From NCBI RefSeq assembly GCF_013155125.1, contig NZ_CP053564.1:317501-381500 (forward strand): DNA of 64,000 bases, read 5' to 3'. The DNA is from Pseudonocardia broussonetiae. GTDB lineage: Bacteria > Actinomycetota > Actinomycetes > Mycobacteriales > Pseudonocardiaceae. Each line of letters starts with the position of its first letter. Positions within the stretch are counted from its first letter, which is position 1. Shown one piece after another: positions 42,877 through 52,500 of this stretch. Below the pieces are notes generated by a model. It made no database searches. It was not told the origin of the DNA and worked only from the letters and a program-made list of their open reading frames with translations. The position numbers were made by a program, and so were the translations under genes.

Positions 42877-43266
42877 GCCCGCGCGGGTGCGGCGCAGCCA
42901 CCAGAGGCCGACCAGCGGCAGCACGAGCGGGATGAAGCCGTAGCCCCGGCCGAAGTCCGACCAGACGGTGTCGTCGGGGAAGTCGCCGGCGTCGAACACC
43001 GACAGCAGCCCGACCACCAGCACGCCGGCCAGCTCGAACCCGACCGCGCCCCAGGCCAGGCGCCGCGCTCCGGGGCCGCGGCGGGCGAGCCCGATCGTCG
43101 CCAGGATGTAGACGACGCCGGCGAGCGCGGAGAGCAGGTAGGGCAGCGGGGCCTCGGAGAACCGCGTGGCGATCTGCACCCCGGCGCGGGCGGTCGCCGA
43201 GAGCGCGAAGATCCCGTAGACGGTGATGAGGAGGCGCCCGAAACCGCTCGACGTGCGTTCAGGCAC
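42874..43266 (-). CDS. Conserved four-helix membrane protein
   Basis: 130 residues, four hydrophobic helices (about 11-32, 40-62, 72-92, 108-126) with a short loop containing VWSDFGRGYGFIP. I do not recognise a named domain. The gene overlaps the preceding one by 8 bp and ends just inside the MBL gene's -10 region, so it is the last gene of an MFS transporter-based group. Function unknown. Confidence 0.65.
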   Translation of the reverse strand: MPERTSSGFGRLLITVYGIFALSATARAGVQIATRFSEAPLPYLLSALAGVVYILATIGLARRGPGARRLAWGAVGFELAGVLVVGLLSVFDAGDFPDDTVWSDFGRGYGFIPLVLPLVGLWWLRRTRAG

Positions 43267-43621
43267 CGGCGTCCCAGAGCCCCTGCAGCCGCACGACGGC
43301 CACCGCGGTGCCGATCGCCCCCGCCGCGATGACGGCCCCGCCCCAGCGCGTCGGCTCGGCCGTGGCGAACTGCGTCGCGATCGGCAGCACGCACACCGAG
43401 ACGACGAGGTAGATCAGGAACGTCGACGTCTCCGGCAGCGTGACGCCGGAGAACACCCGGACCGCGGCGATCGCCGCCTGCACGGCGAGCAGCCCGACGA
43501 CGCCGGTGACGGCCAGGCGCGTCCAGCGGTCCGGGGGCCGGTTCAGCACGGTGGTGACGAGGCCGTGGACGGCGAGCGCACCCAGCGCCACCACCACGAC
43601 CAGCACGAGCACGTCGATCAC
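43259..43621 (-). CDS. Small four-helix membrane protein
   Basis: 120 residues with hydrophobic helices at about 3-24, 36-56, 66-88 and 95-113 and almost no polar loops. GTG 43619-43621 overlaps the MFS gene TGA (GTGA), and its end overlaps the next gene by 8 bp. Unrecognised. The tight coupling with the MFS transporter suggests an accessory role. Confidence 0.65.
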   Translation of the reverse strand: MIDVLVLVVVVALGALAVHGLVTTVLNRPPDRWTRLAVTGVVGLLAVQAAIAAVRVFSGVTLPETSTFLIYLVVSVCVLPIATQFATAEPTRWGGAVIAAGAIGTAVAVVRLQGLWDAGA

Positions 43622-44820
43622 GCGGCGACGCTACCGCTGCCGGGGGTGCCGCCGTCCGGGGCGTCCGGGACGTCGGCGGCGCCGGGCTCCTGGCGCCGCG
43701 CGATCCACAGCAGCCCGAGCGAGACGACCGACAGCGCGGCCCCCACCGGCGGCAGCGCCAGCACCCCGAGCGTGGCGACGACCGCGCCGCCGACGAGCCC
43801 CGCCAGCCCGATCCCCAGGTAGATCGCGGACGCGTTGAGCGAGAGCACGAGCGCGCTGCCGGTCGGGGCGAGCTCGATGAGCCGCGTCTGCACCGGCGAG
43901 TTGACGACGAACCCGGCGCCGAGCACGAACAGCGCCACCGCGGCCCCGACGACGGTCGTCAGCGTGAGCGGCAGCGTCGCCAGGGCGAGGGTGACGACCG
44001 GGATCGTCATGAGCAGCGGGCGCCGGCTGCCGAAGCGGTCGGTGAGGCGGCCGCCGAGGTCGTTGCCGACCAGCGCGCCGATCCCGTAGACGACCAGCAG
44101 GATCCCGAGCAGCGGCCCGGTGACGCCCGCGGACTCCGCGAGCAGCGGCGCGATGTAGGTGTAGACCGTCAGCACCGACATCAGGCCGAACACGGTGATG
44201 CCCAGGATCGTCAGCACGCGGCGGTCGGCGGCCACGGCGAGGCGCTCGCGCAGCCCGACCGGCGCGGGGGCGTCGACGGTCGGGAGCAGCGTGCGCACCC
44301 CGACCGCACCGACCAGGCACAGCGCCGCCACCACGCCGAACACGCCGCGGTAGCCCAGCGAGGCGCCGAGGAACGTGCCGGCGGGCACGCCGACGACCAG
44401 CGAGAGCGTGATGCCGGTGAACACCGCGGCGACGGCCCGGCCGCGCCGCTCGGGCGGGCTGAGCAGGGTGGCGGCGTGCGTGGCGGCCGGGGTGAACGCG
44501 GCGGCGCCCAGCGCCGTGAGGATCCGGCCGGCGAACAGCAGCGGGTAGGCGGGCGCCAGCGCGGAGAGCAGGTTGCCGGCTGCGGCCACGAGCAGCGCGG
44601 CGACGAGCAGGTTGCGACGCTCCCAGCGCCCGAGCAGCGTGGCGAGCACCGGCGCGCCCACGGCGTAGGCCAGGGCGAACGCGCTCGTGAGCTGCCCGGC
44701 CGCGGCGACCGTGACGCCGAGCTCGGCGCTGATCTCGGGCAGCAGCCCGGCGACGACGTACGCGCTGGTGCCGACGGCGAACGCGCCGCCCGCGAGCAGC
44801 GCCAGCCGGAAGCCGATCAC
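43618..44820 (-). CDS. MFS transporter (DHA1-type efflux)
   Basis: 400 residues, twelve hydrophobic helices. The N-terminal half shows the DHA1 pattern [20 protein letters not shown], the motif A-like loop [11 protein letters not shown] and motif C-like GVPAGTFLG; the second half has a similar [14 protein letters not shown]. It resembles AraJ/Cmr-like drug or sugar efflux proteins. GTG 44818-44820 overlaps the murI stop codon (GTGA), so it is co-translated with glutamate racemase. Compared with mycobacteria it is an insertion between murI and the Rv1339-like gene. Confidence 0.87.
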   Translation of the reverse strand: MIGFRLALLAGGAFAVGTSAYVVAGLLPEISAELGVTVAAAGQLTSAFALAYAVGAPVLATLLGRWERRNLLVAALLVAAAGNLLSALAPAYPLLFAGRILTALGAAAFTPAATHAATLLSPPERRGRAVAAVFTGITLSLVVGVPAGTFLGASLGYRGVFGVVAALCLVGAVGVRTLLPTVDAPAPVGLRERLAVAADRRVLTILGITVFGLMSVLTVYTYIAPLLAESAGVTGPLLGILLVVYGIGALVGNDLGGRLTDRFGSRRPLLMTIPVVTLALATLPLTLTTVVGAAVALFVLGAGFVVNSPVQTRLIELAPTGSALVLSLNASAIYLGIGLAGLVGGAVVATLGVLALPPVGAALSVVSLGLLWIARRQEPGAADVPDAPDGGTPGSGSVAA

Positions 44821-45629
44821 CGGGACACCGCGGGCGCGAGCGCGGCGACGGACCCGACCTCGGGGCCGAGGAAGCGGCGGCCCAGGCGCGCGAACGGCTC
44901 GGGGTCGCCGGTGGCGAGGAACTCGTGCGGCCCGGCGGGCGCACCGGGCTCGCGGGCCAGCCCGGCCTCGAACAGCACGCGGACGACGTCCTTGGCCGTC
45001 TCCTCCGCGCTGCTGACGAGCGTGACGTCGGGACCCATGACGATCTGCAGCACCGCCGAGAGCAGCGGGTAGTGCGTGCAGCCCAGGACCAGGGTGTCGA
45101 CGCGGGCGCGCTGCAGCGGCTCGAGGTAGCTCTGGGCGAGGCCGAGGACCTGACGGCCGCTGGTGGTGCCGCGCTCCACGAAGTCGACGAACCGGGGGCA
45201 CGCCGCTCCCGTCACCTGCACGTCCTTGGCCGCCACGAAGGCGTCGAGGTAGGCGCCCGAGGCGATCGTGGCCCGCGTGCCGATGACGCCGATCCGGCCG
45301 GTGTGCGTGGCGGCCACCGCGCGGCGGACGGCGGGGCGGATCACCTCGACGACGGGCACGGGGTAGCGCTCGCGGATGTCGGCCAGGCACGCGGCGCTCG
45401 CGGTGTTGCAGGCCACGACCATGGCCTTGACCTCGCGCTCCATCAGCGCGTCGCCGACGGCCAGTGCGTGGCGGCGGATGTCGGCGATGGCCAGCGGGCC
45501 GTAGGGGCCGTGCGCGGTGTCGCCGACGTAGACGACGCGCTCCGCGGGCAGCTGGTCGATCACCGAGCGCGCGACCGTGAGGCCGCCGACGCCCGAGTCG
45601 AAGATCCCGATGGGGGCGTCGAGGTTCAC
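44817..45629 (-). CDS. murI: Glutamate racemase
   Basis: 270 residues: PLP-independent racemase making D-Glu for peptidoglycan. Asp11 in IFDSGVGG, catalytic Cys74 in VACNTASA and Cys184-Thr-His186 in GCTHYPLL are all present. GTG 45627-45629 follows a TAGGCT hexamer by 6 nt. Next gene upstream is a rhomboid protease, downstream an overlapped MFS transporter. The rhomboid-murI order is as in M. tuberculosis Rv1337-Rv1338. Confidence 0.96.
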   Translation of the reverse strand: MNLDAPIGIFDSGVGGLTVARSVIDQLPAERVVYVGDTAHGPYGPLAIADIRRHALAVGDALMEREVKAMVVACNTASAACLADIRERYPVPVVEVIRPAVRRAVAATHTGRIGVIGTRATIASGAYLDAFVAAKDVQVTGAACPRFVDFVERGTTSGRQVLGLAQSYLEPLQRARVDTLVLGCTHYPLLSAVLQIVMGPDVTLVSSAEETAKDVVRVLFEAGLAREPGAPAGPHEFLATGDPEPFARLGRRFLGPEVGSVAALAPAVSR

Positions 45630-45635
45630 CCCGCC

Positions 45636-45641
45636 AGCCTA
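45636..45641 (-). promoter_or_regulatory. -10-like TAGGCT before murI
   Basis: Minus-strand TANNNT, 6 nt from the GTG at 45629, inside the 25-bp gap after the rhomboid gene. Confidence 0.45.
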
Positions 45642-45654
45642 CGGCGCGGCCTTC

Positions 45655-46266
45655 CTACCGCGCGGCCACCGCCGGACGGTCGGCCCGCGCCACCAGCCAG
45701 GCCGCGAGCACGCCCGCGAGCGCCCCGAACAGGTGCGCCTGCCAGGAGATCCCCGGCTGGCCCGGGAGCACCCCGAGCAGGACCCCGCCCCAGACGAGGA
45801 ACAGCACGACGGCCAGCGCGATCTGCCGCCCGCTGCCGGCGAAGAAGCCGCGCGTCAGCAGGAAGGCGAGCCAGCCGAACACCAGCCCGGACGCGCCGAT
45901 GTGGTAGCTGCCGTCGCCGCCGGTGAACCAGACGCCGAGCCCGCCGAGCAACCAGATCGTGGCCGTGACCAGCACGAACTGCCGCACGCCACCCGCCATC
46001 GCGAGGAACCCGAAGACCAGGAACGGCACGGTGTTGGCGGCGAGGTGCGCCCAGTCGCCGTGCAGGAGCGGCGACCACAGGATGCCGTCGAGGTCGCCGG
46101 TGTCGCGCGGGTGGATGCCGTTCCGCTCCAGGGTCTGCCCGGAGACGACGTCGGCGACCTCGACGACGTAGAGCAGCGCGGTGAGGACCACCATCGTCAG
46201 CGCGGAGCGGACGGGCGCGGGGGGCAGCACGCGCCCGATCCTGCGGCGCGGCGCGGGTGCGGTCAT
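45655..46266 (-). CDS. Rhomboid family intramembrane serine protease
   Basis: 203 residues with six hydrophobic helices. The catalytic dyad is Ser126 in GASGLVFG and His178 in WQAHLFGALAG; HGDWAHLAANTVPFLVFG at 69-86 is the rhomboid helix-2 motif (H-x-x-x-N). ATG 46264-46266 is 7 nt after TACTGT and also has GGAGG close by. It equals Rv1337 by position. A repeat locus separates it from cysM, whereas these genes adjoin in mycobacteria. Confidence 0.9.
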   Translation of the reverse strand: MTAPAPRRRIGRVLPPAPVRSALTMVVLTALLYVVEVADVVSGQTLERNGIHPRDTGDLDGILWSPLLHGDWAHLAANTVPFLVFGFLAMAGGVRQFVLVTATIWLLGGLGVWFTGGDGSYHIGASGLVFGWLAFLLTRGFFAGSGRQIALAVVLFLVWGGVLLGVLPGQPGISWQAHLFGALAGVLAAWLVARADRPAVAAR

Positions 46267-46273
46267 GCCTCCG

Positions 46274-46279
46274 ACAGTA
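46274..46279 (-). promoter_or_regulatory. -10-like TACTGT before rhomboid gene
   Basis: Minus-strand hexamer with 7 nt to ATG 46266, at the edge of the repeat locus. Confidence 0.4.
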
Positions 46280-46335
46280 CCGGCGTGCGGGGGCGTGGAT
46301 CGGGCCCGAACGCGCCCGCCCCGACCACCCGACCC

Positions 46336-46852
46336 GGCGAGTTTGCCGACGGCGCCCGGCGAGTTGGCCGACGGCGCTCGGCGAGGTTTGCCGACGGCGC
46401 CCGGCGAGTTTGCCGACGGCGCCCGGCGAGTTCGCCGACGGCGCTCGCCGAGCCTGGCGTGGGCGCGACGACAGCGCGGGCGGCCTCCCCCCGCCCTTCC
46501 CGCGCACCAAGCAGGTTCCCGCGCGCCCCCGGGGACGCGCGGGAACGTGGAACGCGCGCGGCAGACGAGAACGCGCGCGGGACGGCCTCAGCCCCCGGCG
46601 AGGGTGCCGGCGGCGCCCGGCGAGTTTGCCGCCGCGCCCGGCAAGTCAGCCGCCGGCGCTCACCGAGCCCGGCGCGGGCGCAACGACGGCGCGGGCGGCC
46701 TCCCCCGCCCTCCCGCGCACCGAACAGGTTCCCGCGCGCCCCCGGGGACGCGCGGGAACGCGGAACGCGCGCGGCAGACGAGAACTCACGCGGAACGGGC
46801 CCTGCCCCGGCGAGTTCGCCGACGACGCCCGGCGAGGCCCCGGACGGCGCCC
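46336..46852. repeat. 22-bp tandem repeat locus B with two cores
   Basis: Five 22-bp units (starts 46336, 46358, 46380, 46403, 46425; the third has one extra base), a 150-bp core, three units (46597, 46619, 46640), a second 147-bp core and two more units (46809, 46831). The units read GGCGAGTTTGCCGACGGCG.. like those of locus A. The two cores are close copies; each contains an 11-bp perfect stem with arm GTTCCCGCGCG and a self-complementary CCCCCGGGGA loop. It fills the 627-bp gap between cysM and the rhomboid gene. No gene seen. Confidence 0.9.
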
Positions 46853-46893
46853 GATGAGTGGCGACCGGCAGTACGCCGCCGCGCCCCGGGCCG

Positions 46894-48118
<1,225 letters not shown>

Positions 48119-48168
48119 GCGGATGCTCTCCAGGTGGGTGTTCGGGACGGGCGGGACGGGCGTCGAGG

Positions 48169-48747
48169 TCAGCCGAGGTCGGGGACGTCGTCCGCGCCGG
48201 TGTGCGCGAACATGTAAGTCTCCACGACGTCGACTTCTTCCTCGGTGACCACACCGTCCACGATCCGGAACGACCGGAGGTCGTGGCCGCGCACGCGCGC
48301 CTCGGCGTCGGGACGCGTCGAGACGATCACGTAGTGGATGCGCGGGTCGTTGGCGGGACCCGAGGCCACGTCGATGTCGACCTGCGACGGGTAGGCCTCG
48401 CTGCGCGTGTGCGAGTGGTAGATGACCGTCGGCCACTCGTCGCGCTCGTCCATCTCGCGCTGCGCCCGCAGCCGCTCCTTGACGTCCCACGTGTAGTAGG
48501 TGAGCGACGACCGGGGCTCGCCCGCGTACTCCGCGTGCGCCTCGCCGAGCACGAGCGCGCGGTGGGCCTGCTCGCGCTCCTGCGCCTCGGCGTCGCCCGT
48601 CGGCTTGGCCGCGTTCGTCATCCGGAAGAAGCGCTCGGGCCGCTCGGTGCCCTCCGCGCCCGCGATCATCCCGCACGCCTCGTGGGGGTGCTCCGCACGG
48701 GCGTGCGCCATGATCTCCTCGACGAGGTCGGCGCGGATCTGCAGCAC
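48169..48747 (-). CDS. mec: CysO-cysteine hydrolase, JAMM/Mov34 family
   Basis: 192 residues. JAMM zinc site: Glu23, His111, His113, Ser121 and Asp124 (HSHTRSEAYPSQVD). It releases cysteine from CysO-cysteine. Compared with the roughly 146-residue mycobacterial enzyme, extra residues at about 48-85 and about 128-135 and a C-terminal tail are present. GTG 48745-48747 follows a TAGGCT hexamer by 6 nt. Gene order mec-cysO-cysM is as in Rv1334-Rv1336. Confidence 0.93.
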   Translation of the reverse strand: MLQIRADLVEEIMAHARAEHPHEACGMIAGAEGTERPERFFRMTNAAKPTGDAEAQEREQAHRALVLGEAHAEYAGEPRSSLTYYTWDVKERLRAQREMDERDEWPTVIYHSHTRSEAYPSQVDIDVASGPANDPRIHYVIVSTRPDAEARVRGHDLRSFRIVDGVVTEEEVDVVETYMFAHTGADDVPDLG

Positions 48748-48753
48748 CCGGCC

Positions 48754-48759
48754 AGCCTA
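48754..48759 (-). promoter_or_regulatory. -10-like TAGGCT before mec
   Basis: Minus-strand hexamer, 6 nt from the GTG at 48747; candidate promoter of mec-cysO-cysM. Confidence 0.5.
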
Positions 48760-48807
48760 CGTGCCACCCCCGTCGCGACGCACCCGGCGGAGCCCGGCCT
48801 CACACCG

Positions 48808-49215
48808 TCAGACGGCCGACGGCCGCACCATGCACGTCGCGTCGGCGGGGACGAAGCCTCTCGCGGCGTAGAGGCCGTGGGCGTCGTCGGTGAACAGGAC
48901 CCAGCGGATGCGGGGGTCACCGTCGATCACGGCGTCGACGACCGCCTTGCCGGCACCCAGGCCGCGCGCCTCCGGCAGCACGAACACGTCGGCCAGGTAG
49001 CCGAAGGCCACCCCGTCGGACACGGCGCGGGCGAACCCGACCATCCGGCCGTCGCGGTACGCGCCGGCCACCCGCCAGGCCCGGTCGAGCTGCGTCTCCA
49101 CGTCGGCCCGGGTGCGCCAGCGGCCCCAGTAGGCCTGCGTGGAGAGAAAGTCCCACACCACGTCGCGGTCGATCCGGTGCGGGTCGAGGTCGATGTCCAC
49201 GGCGGCGGTGTCCAC
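48808..49215 (-). CDS. GNAT family N-acetyltransferase
   Basis: 135 residues with the GNAT fold: LADVFVLPEARGLGAGKAVVDAV is the acetyl-CoA binding motif A (R/Q-x-x-G-x-G/A), followed by WVLFTDDAHGLYAARGFVPA near the C-terminus. The N-terminus (DVVWDFLSTQAYWGRW) matches small GNATs of the YpeA/AtaT-like type. GTG 49213-49215 lies 8 nt after TAGGGT. The substrate is unknown. It is absent from the mycobacterial equivalent of this locus. Confidence 0.87.
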   Translation of the reverse strand: MDTAAVDIDLDPHRIDRDVVWDFLSTQAYWGRWRTRADVETQLDRAWRVAGAYRDGRMVGFARAVSDGVAFGYLADVFVLPEARGLGAGKAVVDAVIDGDPRIRWVLFTDDAHGLYAARGFVPADATCMVRPSAV

Positions 49216-49223
49216 GCCGTCGG

Positions 49224-49229
49224 ACCCTA
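49224..49229 (-). promoter_or_regulatory. -10-like TAGGGT before GNAT gene
   Basis: Minus-strand TANNNT with 8 nt to the GTG at 49215; supports that start. Confidence 0.4.
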
Positions 49230-49320
49230 GATCGTTCCCGCTCCCGGTGGGCAGGAGTTCCGCCCGCTGCGGTGATCACGACCGTGCCGTCGCAGAACCG
49301 GGGCGCTGTCGCGTCCCGCC

Positions 49321-49776
49321 GTGATCGCCCTCGTCGTCCTGGTGCTGGTGGTGGCAGGCATCGTCGCGCTGGAGGTGCGCAACGTGCGGGGAGCCGCCGC
49401 GGGCGGCGGGCCGGTCGCGGTGCGGATCCTCGCGTTCACCGAGCTGGACGCGGTGCTGGAGCAGCAGTGGCTGGGCCAGTCGAGCCCGCGGATCCTGCAG
49501 GTCTCCTCGACGCTGCGCTACAGCTGGTCGGGCGCCGCAACGGTCGGCGACCGCGTCACCGGGCTGACGGTCGACGGCGTCCCCGTCGACCCGGCGGCGC
49601 CCTACCGCGTGGCCGTCAACAACTTCCTGGCCGCGGGCGGCGACGGCTTCACCGCCTTCGCCGACGGCACCGACCTCACCGGCGGCGAGATCGACCTCGA
49701 CGCCCTGCTCGCGTACCTGGGCGCCGACCCCGGCCTGGCCCCGCCCGCGCGGCACCGCATCACGGTGACGGGCTAG
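49321..49776 (+). pseudogene. C-terminal fragment of a 5'-nucleotidase behind a hydrophobic helix
   Basis: An open frame of 151 residues. Residues 1-20 are one hydrophobic helix, then an Ala/Gly linker, then about 105 residues typical of the 5'-nucleotidase C-terminal (UshA) domain: TELDAVLEQQWLG, ILQVSSTLRYSWS and VAVNNFLAAGGDGFTAF. The catalytic metallophosphatase domain is missing. Full enzymes exceed 500 residues, so this looks like a deletion remnant fused to a new N-terminus, perhaps a membrane-anchored fragment. Its TAG shares bases with the convergent DUF2017 stop codon (CTAG at 49773-49776). GTG 49321 is the only good start. Confidence 0.65.
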
Positions 49777-50324
49777 CGGACCTGCATCCGGCTCTGCACG
49801 AGCGCGTCCTGCACGAACGTCAGCCACTGGTAGACGCCCAGGTGCGACGCCCGGGGGTCGTCGGGGTCGAGCTGGTCGGGCATGTCCTCGCTCACGTCGA
49901 GCGCGGTGCCCAGCGCCAGCCGGACGTCGTTGAGCGCGGCGAGCCACGTGTCGGCCTGCTCCACCGTCAGCTCGATCTTCCCGCCGGTCTCGGGCAGCGT
50001 GTCGAGGACGAGCGTGGCGGCGGCGTCCTTGGCCTCGATCAGCTCCGGCTCGTGCAGCGAGCGCAGGCCGGCGGCGAGGTCGGCGTCCTCGGTGGTGAAG
50101 TCGGGCAGCAGGCGGGCCAGGACGCGGTCGTCGGGCCGCGTCGACGGGCCGGTGCGGATGCCGGTGATCACCGCGAGCTCGTCGGGCGGGTTCTGCTCGA
50201 CGCGCCCGGCCAGCATCTGCTTCACCTCGGCGACGAGCCCGCGCAGCACCGCGGCCTCCTGCGCCTCCAGCGAGGCGACGAGGCGCACCTTCGACCCGCG
50301 TCCCGACTTCTTCCAGCCATTCAC
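49773..50324 (-). CDS. DUF2017 family protein
   Basis: 183 residues, mostly helical, with the segments [20 protein letters not shown] and [19 protein letters not shown] that mark the DUF2017 proteins always found next to clpS in actinobacteria (Rv1332). GTG 50322-50324 overlaps the clpS TGA (GTGA) and is preferred to GTG 50348. Function unknown; context suggests a link with N-degron proteolysis. Confidence 0.87.
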   Translation of the reverse strand: MNGWKKSGRGSKVRLVASLEAQEAAVLRGLVAEVKQMLAGRVEQNPPDELAVITGIRTGPSTRPDDRVLARLLPDFTTEDADLAAGLRSLHEPELIEAKDAAATLVLDTLPETGGKIELTVEQADTWLAALNDVRLALGTALDVSEDMPDQLDPDDPRASHLGVYQWLTFVQDALVQSRMQVR

Positions 50325-50629
50325 GACGACTTCTGCATCGTCGCCCACAGCCCGGCGGCGTGCAGCTTCGCCACGTCGGCCTCGATCTTGTCCTTGTCGC
50401 CCGCCGACACCGCGGCCTTGCCCTTGTGGTGCACGTCGAGCATCAGCGCGGTGGCCTTGGGCTCGGGGTAGCCGAACAGCTTCTGCAGCACGTAGGCCAC
50501 GTAGGACATGAGGTTCACCGGGTCGTTCCAGACGATCGCCTGCCAGGGGACGTCCCCGGAGACGTCCTCCTCGACGCGGACATCCGTCTGACGGGTGGGT
50601 GCGGGTAGCGGCGCCGTCATGTCCTCCAT
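50321..50629 (-). CDS. clpS: ATP-dependent Clp protease adaptor ClpS
   Basis: 102 residues. The ClpS core is [27 protein letters not shown]; it continues with [36 protein letters not shown]. The ND and HHKG motifs form the N-degron pocket. It delivers proteins with bulky N-terminal residues to ClpAP/ClpCP. ATG 50627-50629 or 50620 may be used; GGAGG lies only 2 nt before 50620, so 50629 is preferred. It is divergent from pncB with a 28-bp gap. Confidence 0.92.
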   Translation of the reverse strand: MEDMTAPLPAPTRQTDVRVEEDVSGDVPWQAIVWNDPVNLMSYVAYVLQKLFGYPEPKATALMLDVHHKGKAAVSAGDKDKIEADVAKLHAAGLWATMQKSS

Positions 50630-50643
50630 GGTGGCACGGGACA

Positions 50644-50649
50644 TAGGGT
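50644..50649 (+). promoter_or_regulatory. -10-like TAGGGT before pncB
   Basis: TANNNT hexamer with 8 nt to the ATG at 50658, in the 28-bp gap to divergent clpS. Confidence 0.45.
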
Positions 50650-50657
50650 CAGTACTC

Positions 50658-51956
50658 ATGAGTGGTAGTCCGCAGTCGGCGGGGGTCTCGACGGCCCTGC
50701 TCACCGACCGCTACGAGCTGACCATGGTGGCCGCGGCATTGGCCGACGGCACCGCCGACCGGCAGTGCGTGTTCGAGGTCTTCGCGCGCCGGCTGCCCGA
50801 CGGGCGGCGCTACGGCGTGGTCGCGGGCACGGGGCGGCTCGTCGAGTCGATCTCCCGGTTCCGCTTCGGCGACGAGGAGCTCGCGGCGCTGCGCCACGTC
50901 GTCGACGCGCCCACGCTCGACTGGCTGGGCGCCTACCGCTTCACCGGCGACGTCGACGGCTACCCCGAGGGCGAGCTGTACTTCCCGGGCTCCCCGATCC
51001 TCACGGTGCGCGGCACGTTCGCCGACGCCGTGGTGCTGGAGACCCTCGCGCTGTCGATCCTCAACCACGACTCGGCGGTGGCCTCGGCGGCCGCGCGGAT
51101 GGTCACCGCCGCCGCCGGGCGCCCGCTCATCGAGATGGGCTCGCGGCGCACCCACGAGGCGGCCGCGGTCGCGGCGGCGCGGGCGGCCTACCTGGCCGGG
51201 TTCGGCGCGACGTCGAACCTGGAGTCCGAGCGGCGCCACGGCATCCCGACCGCGGGCACGGCCGCGCACGCCTGGATCCTGCTGCACGACGACGAGCTGG
51301 GCGCGTTCCAGAGCCAGGTCAAGGCGCTGGGCTCCGACACCACGCTGCTCGTCGACACCTACGACATCCGCCGCGGCGTCGAGCTGGCCGTGCAGGCCGC
51401 CGGCACCGAGCTGGGCGCCATCCGGATCGACTCCGGCGACCTCGGCGAGCTCGCACGCCAGGCCCGCGACCAGCTCGACGCCCTCGGCGCGGTGAACACC
51501 CGGATCGTGCTGTCGGGCGACCTCGACGAGTACGCGATCGCCGCCCTGCGCGCCGAGCCCGTGGACTCCTACGGCGTGGGCACCTCGGTCGTCACCGGCT
51601 CCGGCGCGCCGACGGCGGGGATGGTCTACAAGCTCGTCGAGGTCGACGGGCGGCCGGTCGCGAAGCGCAGCGCGGCGAAGGAGTCCCGCGGCGGGGCGAA
51701 GTCGGCGGTGCGGCGCTACAAGCCGACCGGCACGGCCGTCGAGGAGGTCGTGCACGCCACCGGGCGGCCGGTCCCGGTCGGCCCGCACGACCGCGTGATG
51801 CCGGTACCGCTGCTGCGCGGCGGCGAGCCGGTGCCCGACCTGCCGACGCTGGAGCAGTCCCGCGAGCACCTGCGCGCCGCGCTGGTGTCGGTGCCGTGGG
51901 AGGGCCTCAAGCTCTCGCGCGGCGAGCCCGCCATCCCGACGACGTTCGAGGTCTGA
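50658..51956 (+). CDS. pncB: Nicotinate phosphoribosyltransferase
   Basis: 432 residues: NAD salvage enzyme making NaMN from nicotinate and [19 protein letters not shown] is the N-terminal signature, then [51 protein letters not shown] and [23 protein letters not shown] with the phosphate loop. The gene pairs with nicotinamidase pncA 1 bp downstream. It corresponds to Rv1330c beside clpS. Confidence 0.95.
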   Translation: MSGSPQSAGVSTALLTDRYELTMVAAALADGTADRQCVFEVFARRLPDGRRYGVVAGTGRLVESISRFRFGDEELAALRHVVDAPTLDWLGAYRFTGDVDGYPEGELYFPGSPILTVRGTFADAVVLETLALSILNHDSAVASAAARMVTAAAGRPLIEMGSRRTHEAAAVAAARAAYLAGFGATSNLESERRHGIPTAGTAAHAWILLHDDELGAFQSQVKALGSDTTLLVDTYDIRRGVELAVQAAGTELGAIRIDSGDLGELARQARDQLDALGAVNTRIVLSGDLDEYAIAALRAEPVDSYGVGTSVVTGSGAPTAGMVYKLVEVDGRPVAKRSAAKESRGGAKSAVRRYKPTGTAVEEVVHATGRPVPVGPHDRVMPVPLLRGGEPVPDLPTLEQSREHLRAALVSVPWEGLKLSRGEPAIPTTFEV

Positions 51957-51957
51957 C

Positions 51958-52500
51958 GTGCGCGCACTGATCGTCGTCGACGTCCAGAACGACTTCTGCG
52001 AGGGCGGCTCGCTCGCCGTCGTGGGCGGTGCCGCGGTGGCCTCCGCGGTGTCCGCGGCGATGGCCGATTACGAGGTCGTCGTCGCCACCCGGGACCACCA
52101 CGTCGACCCGGGCGACCACTTCTCCGACACCCCCGACTACGTCGACAGCTGGCCGCCGCACTGCCGCGCGGGCACGCCCGGGGCGTCGTTCCACCCGGAG
52201 CTGGACGTGGCCCCGGTGCAGGCCGTGTTCGACAAGGGCGCCTACACCGCCGCCTACTCCGGCTTCGAGGGCACCGACCCGGGCGGGGTGACGCTGCGCG
52301 ACTGGCTCGTGGAGCGTCGGATCGACGCCGTCGACGTCGTCGGCCTGGCCACCGACCACTGCGTGCGCGCCACCGCGCTGGACGCGGCGGCGGCCGGCCT
52401 CGACACGACGGTGCGCCTCGAGCTGTGCGCCGGGGTCGCGCCGGAGACGACCGCCCGCGCGCTCGAGGAGCTGCGGGCGGCCGGCGTGACGGTCCGCTAG
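51958..52500 (+). CDS. pncA: Nicotinamidase
   Basis: 180 residues with the PncA triad Asp8, Lys93 and Cys135 (ATDHCVRATAL) and metal ligands Asp47, His49, His55 and His68. It deamidates nicotinamide to nicotinate for the PncB step encoded directly upstream (1 bp gap), so the two form a salvage operon. It also activates pyrazinamide in mycobacteria. Its TAG overlaps the convergent thioesterase stop codon (CTAG at 52497-52500). Confidence 0.95.
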   Translation: MRALIVVDVQNDFCEGGSLAVVGGAAVASAVSAAMADYEVVVATRDHHVDPGDHFSDTPDYVDSWPPHCRAGTPGASFHPELDVAPVQAVFDKGAYTAAYSGFEGTDPGGVTLRDWLVERRIDAVDVVGLATDHCVRATALDAAAAGLDTTVRLELCAGVAPETTARALEELRAAGVTVR

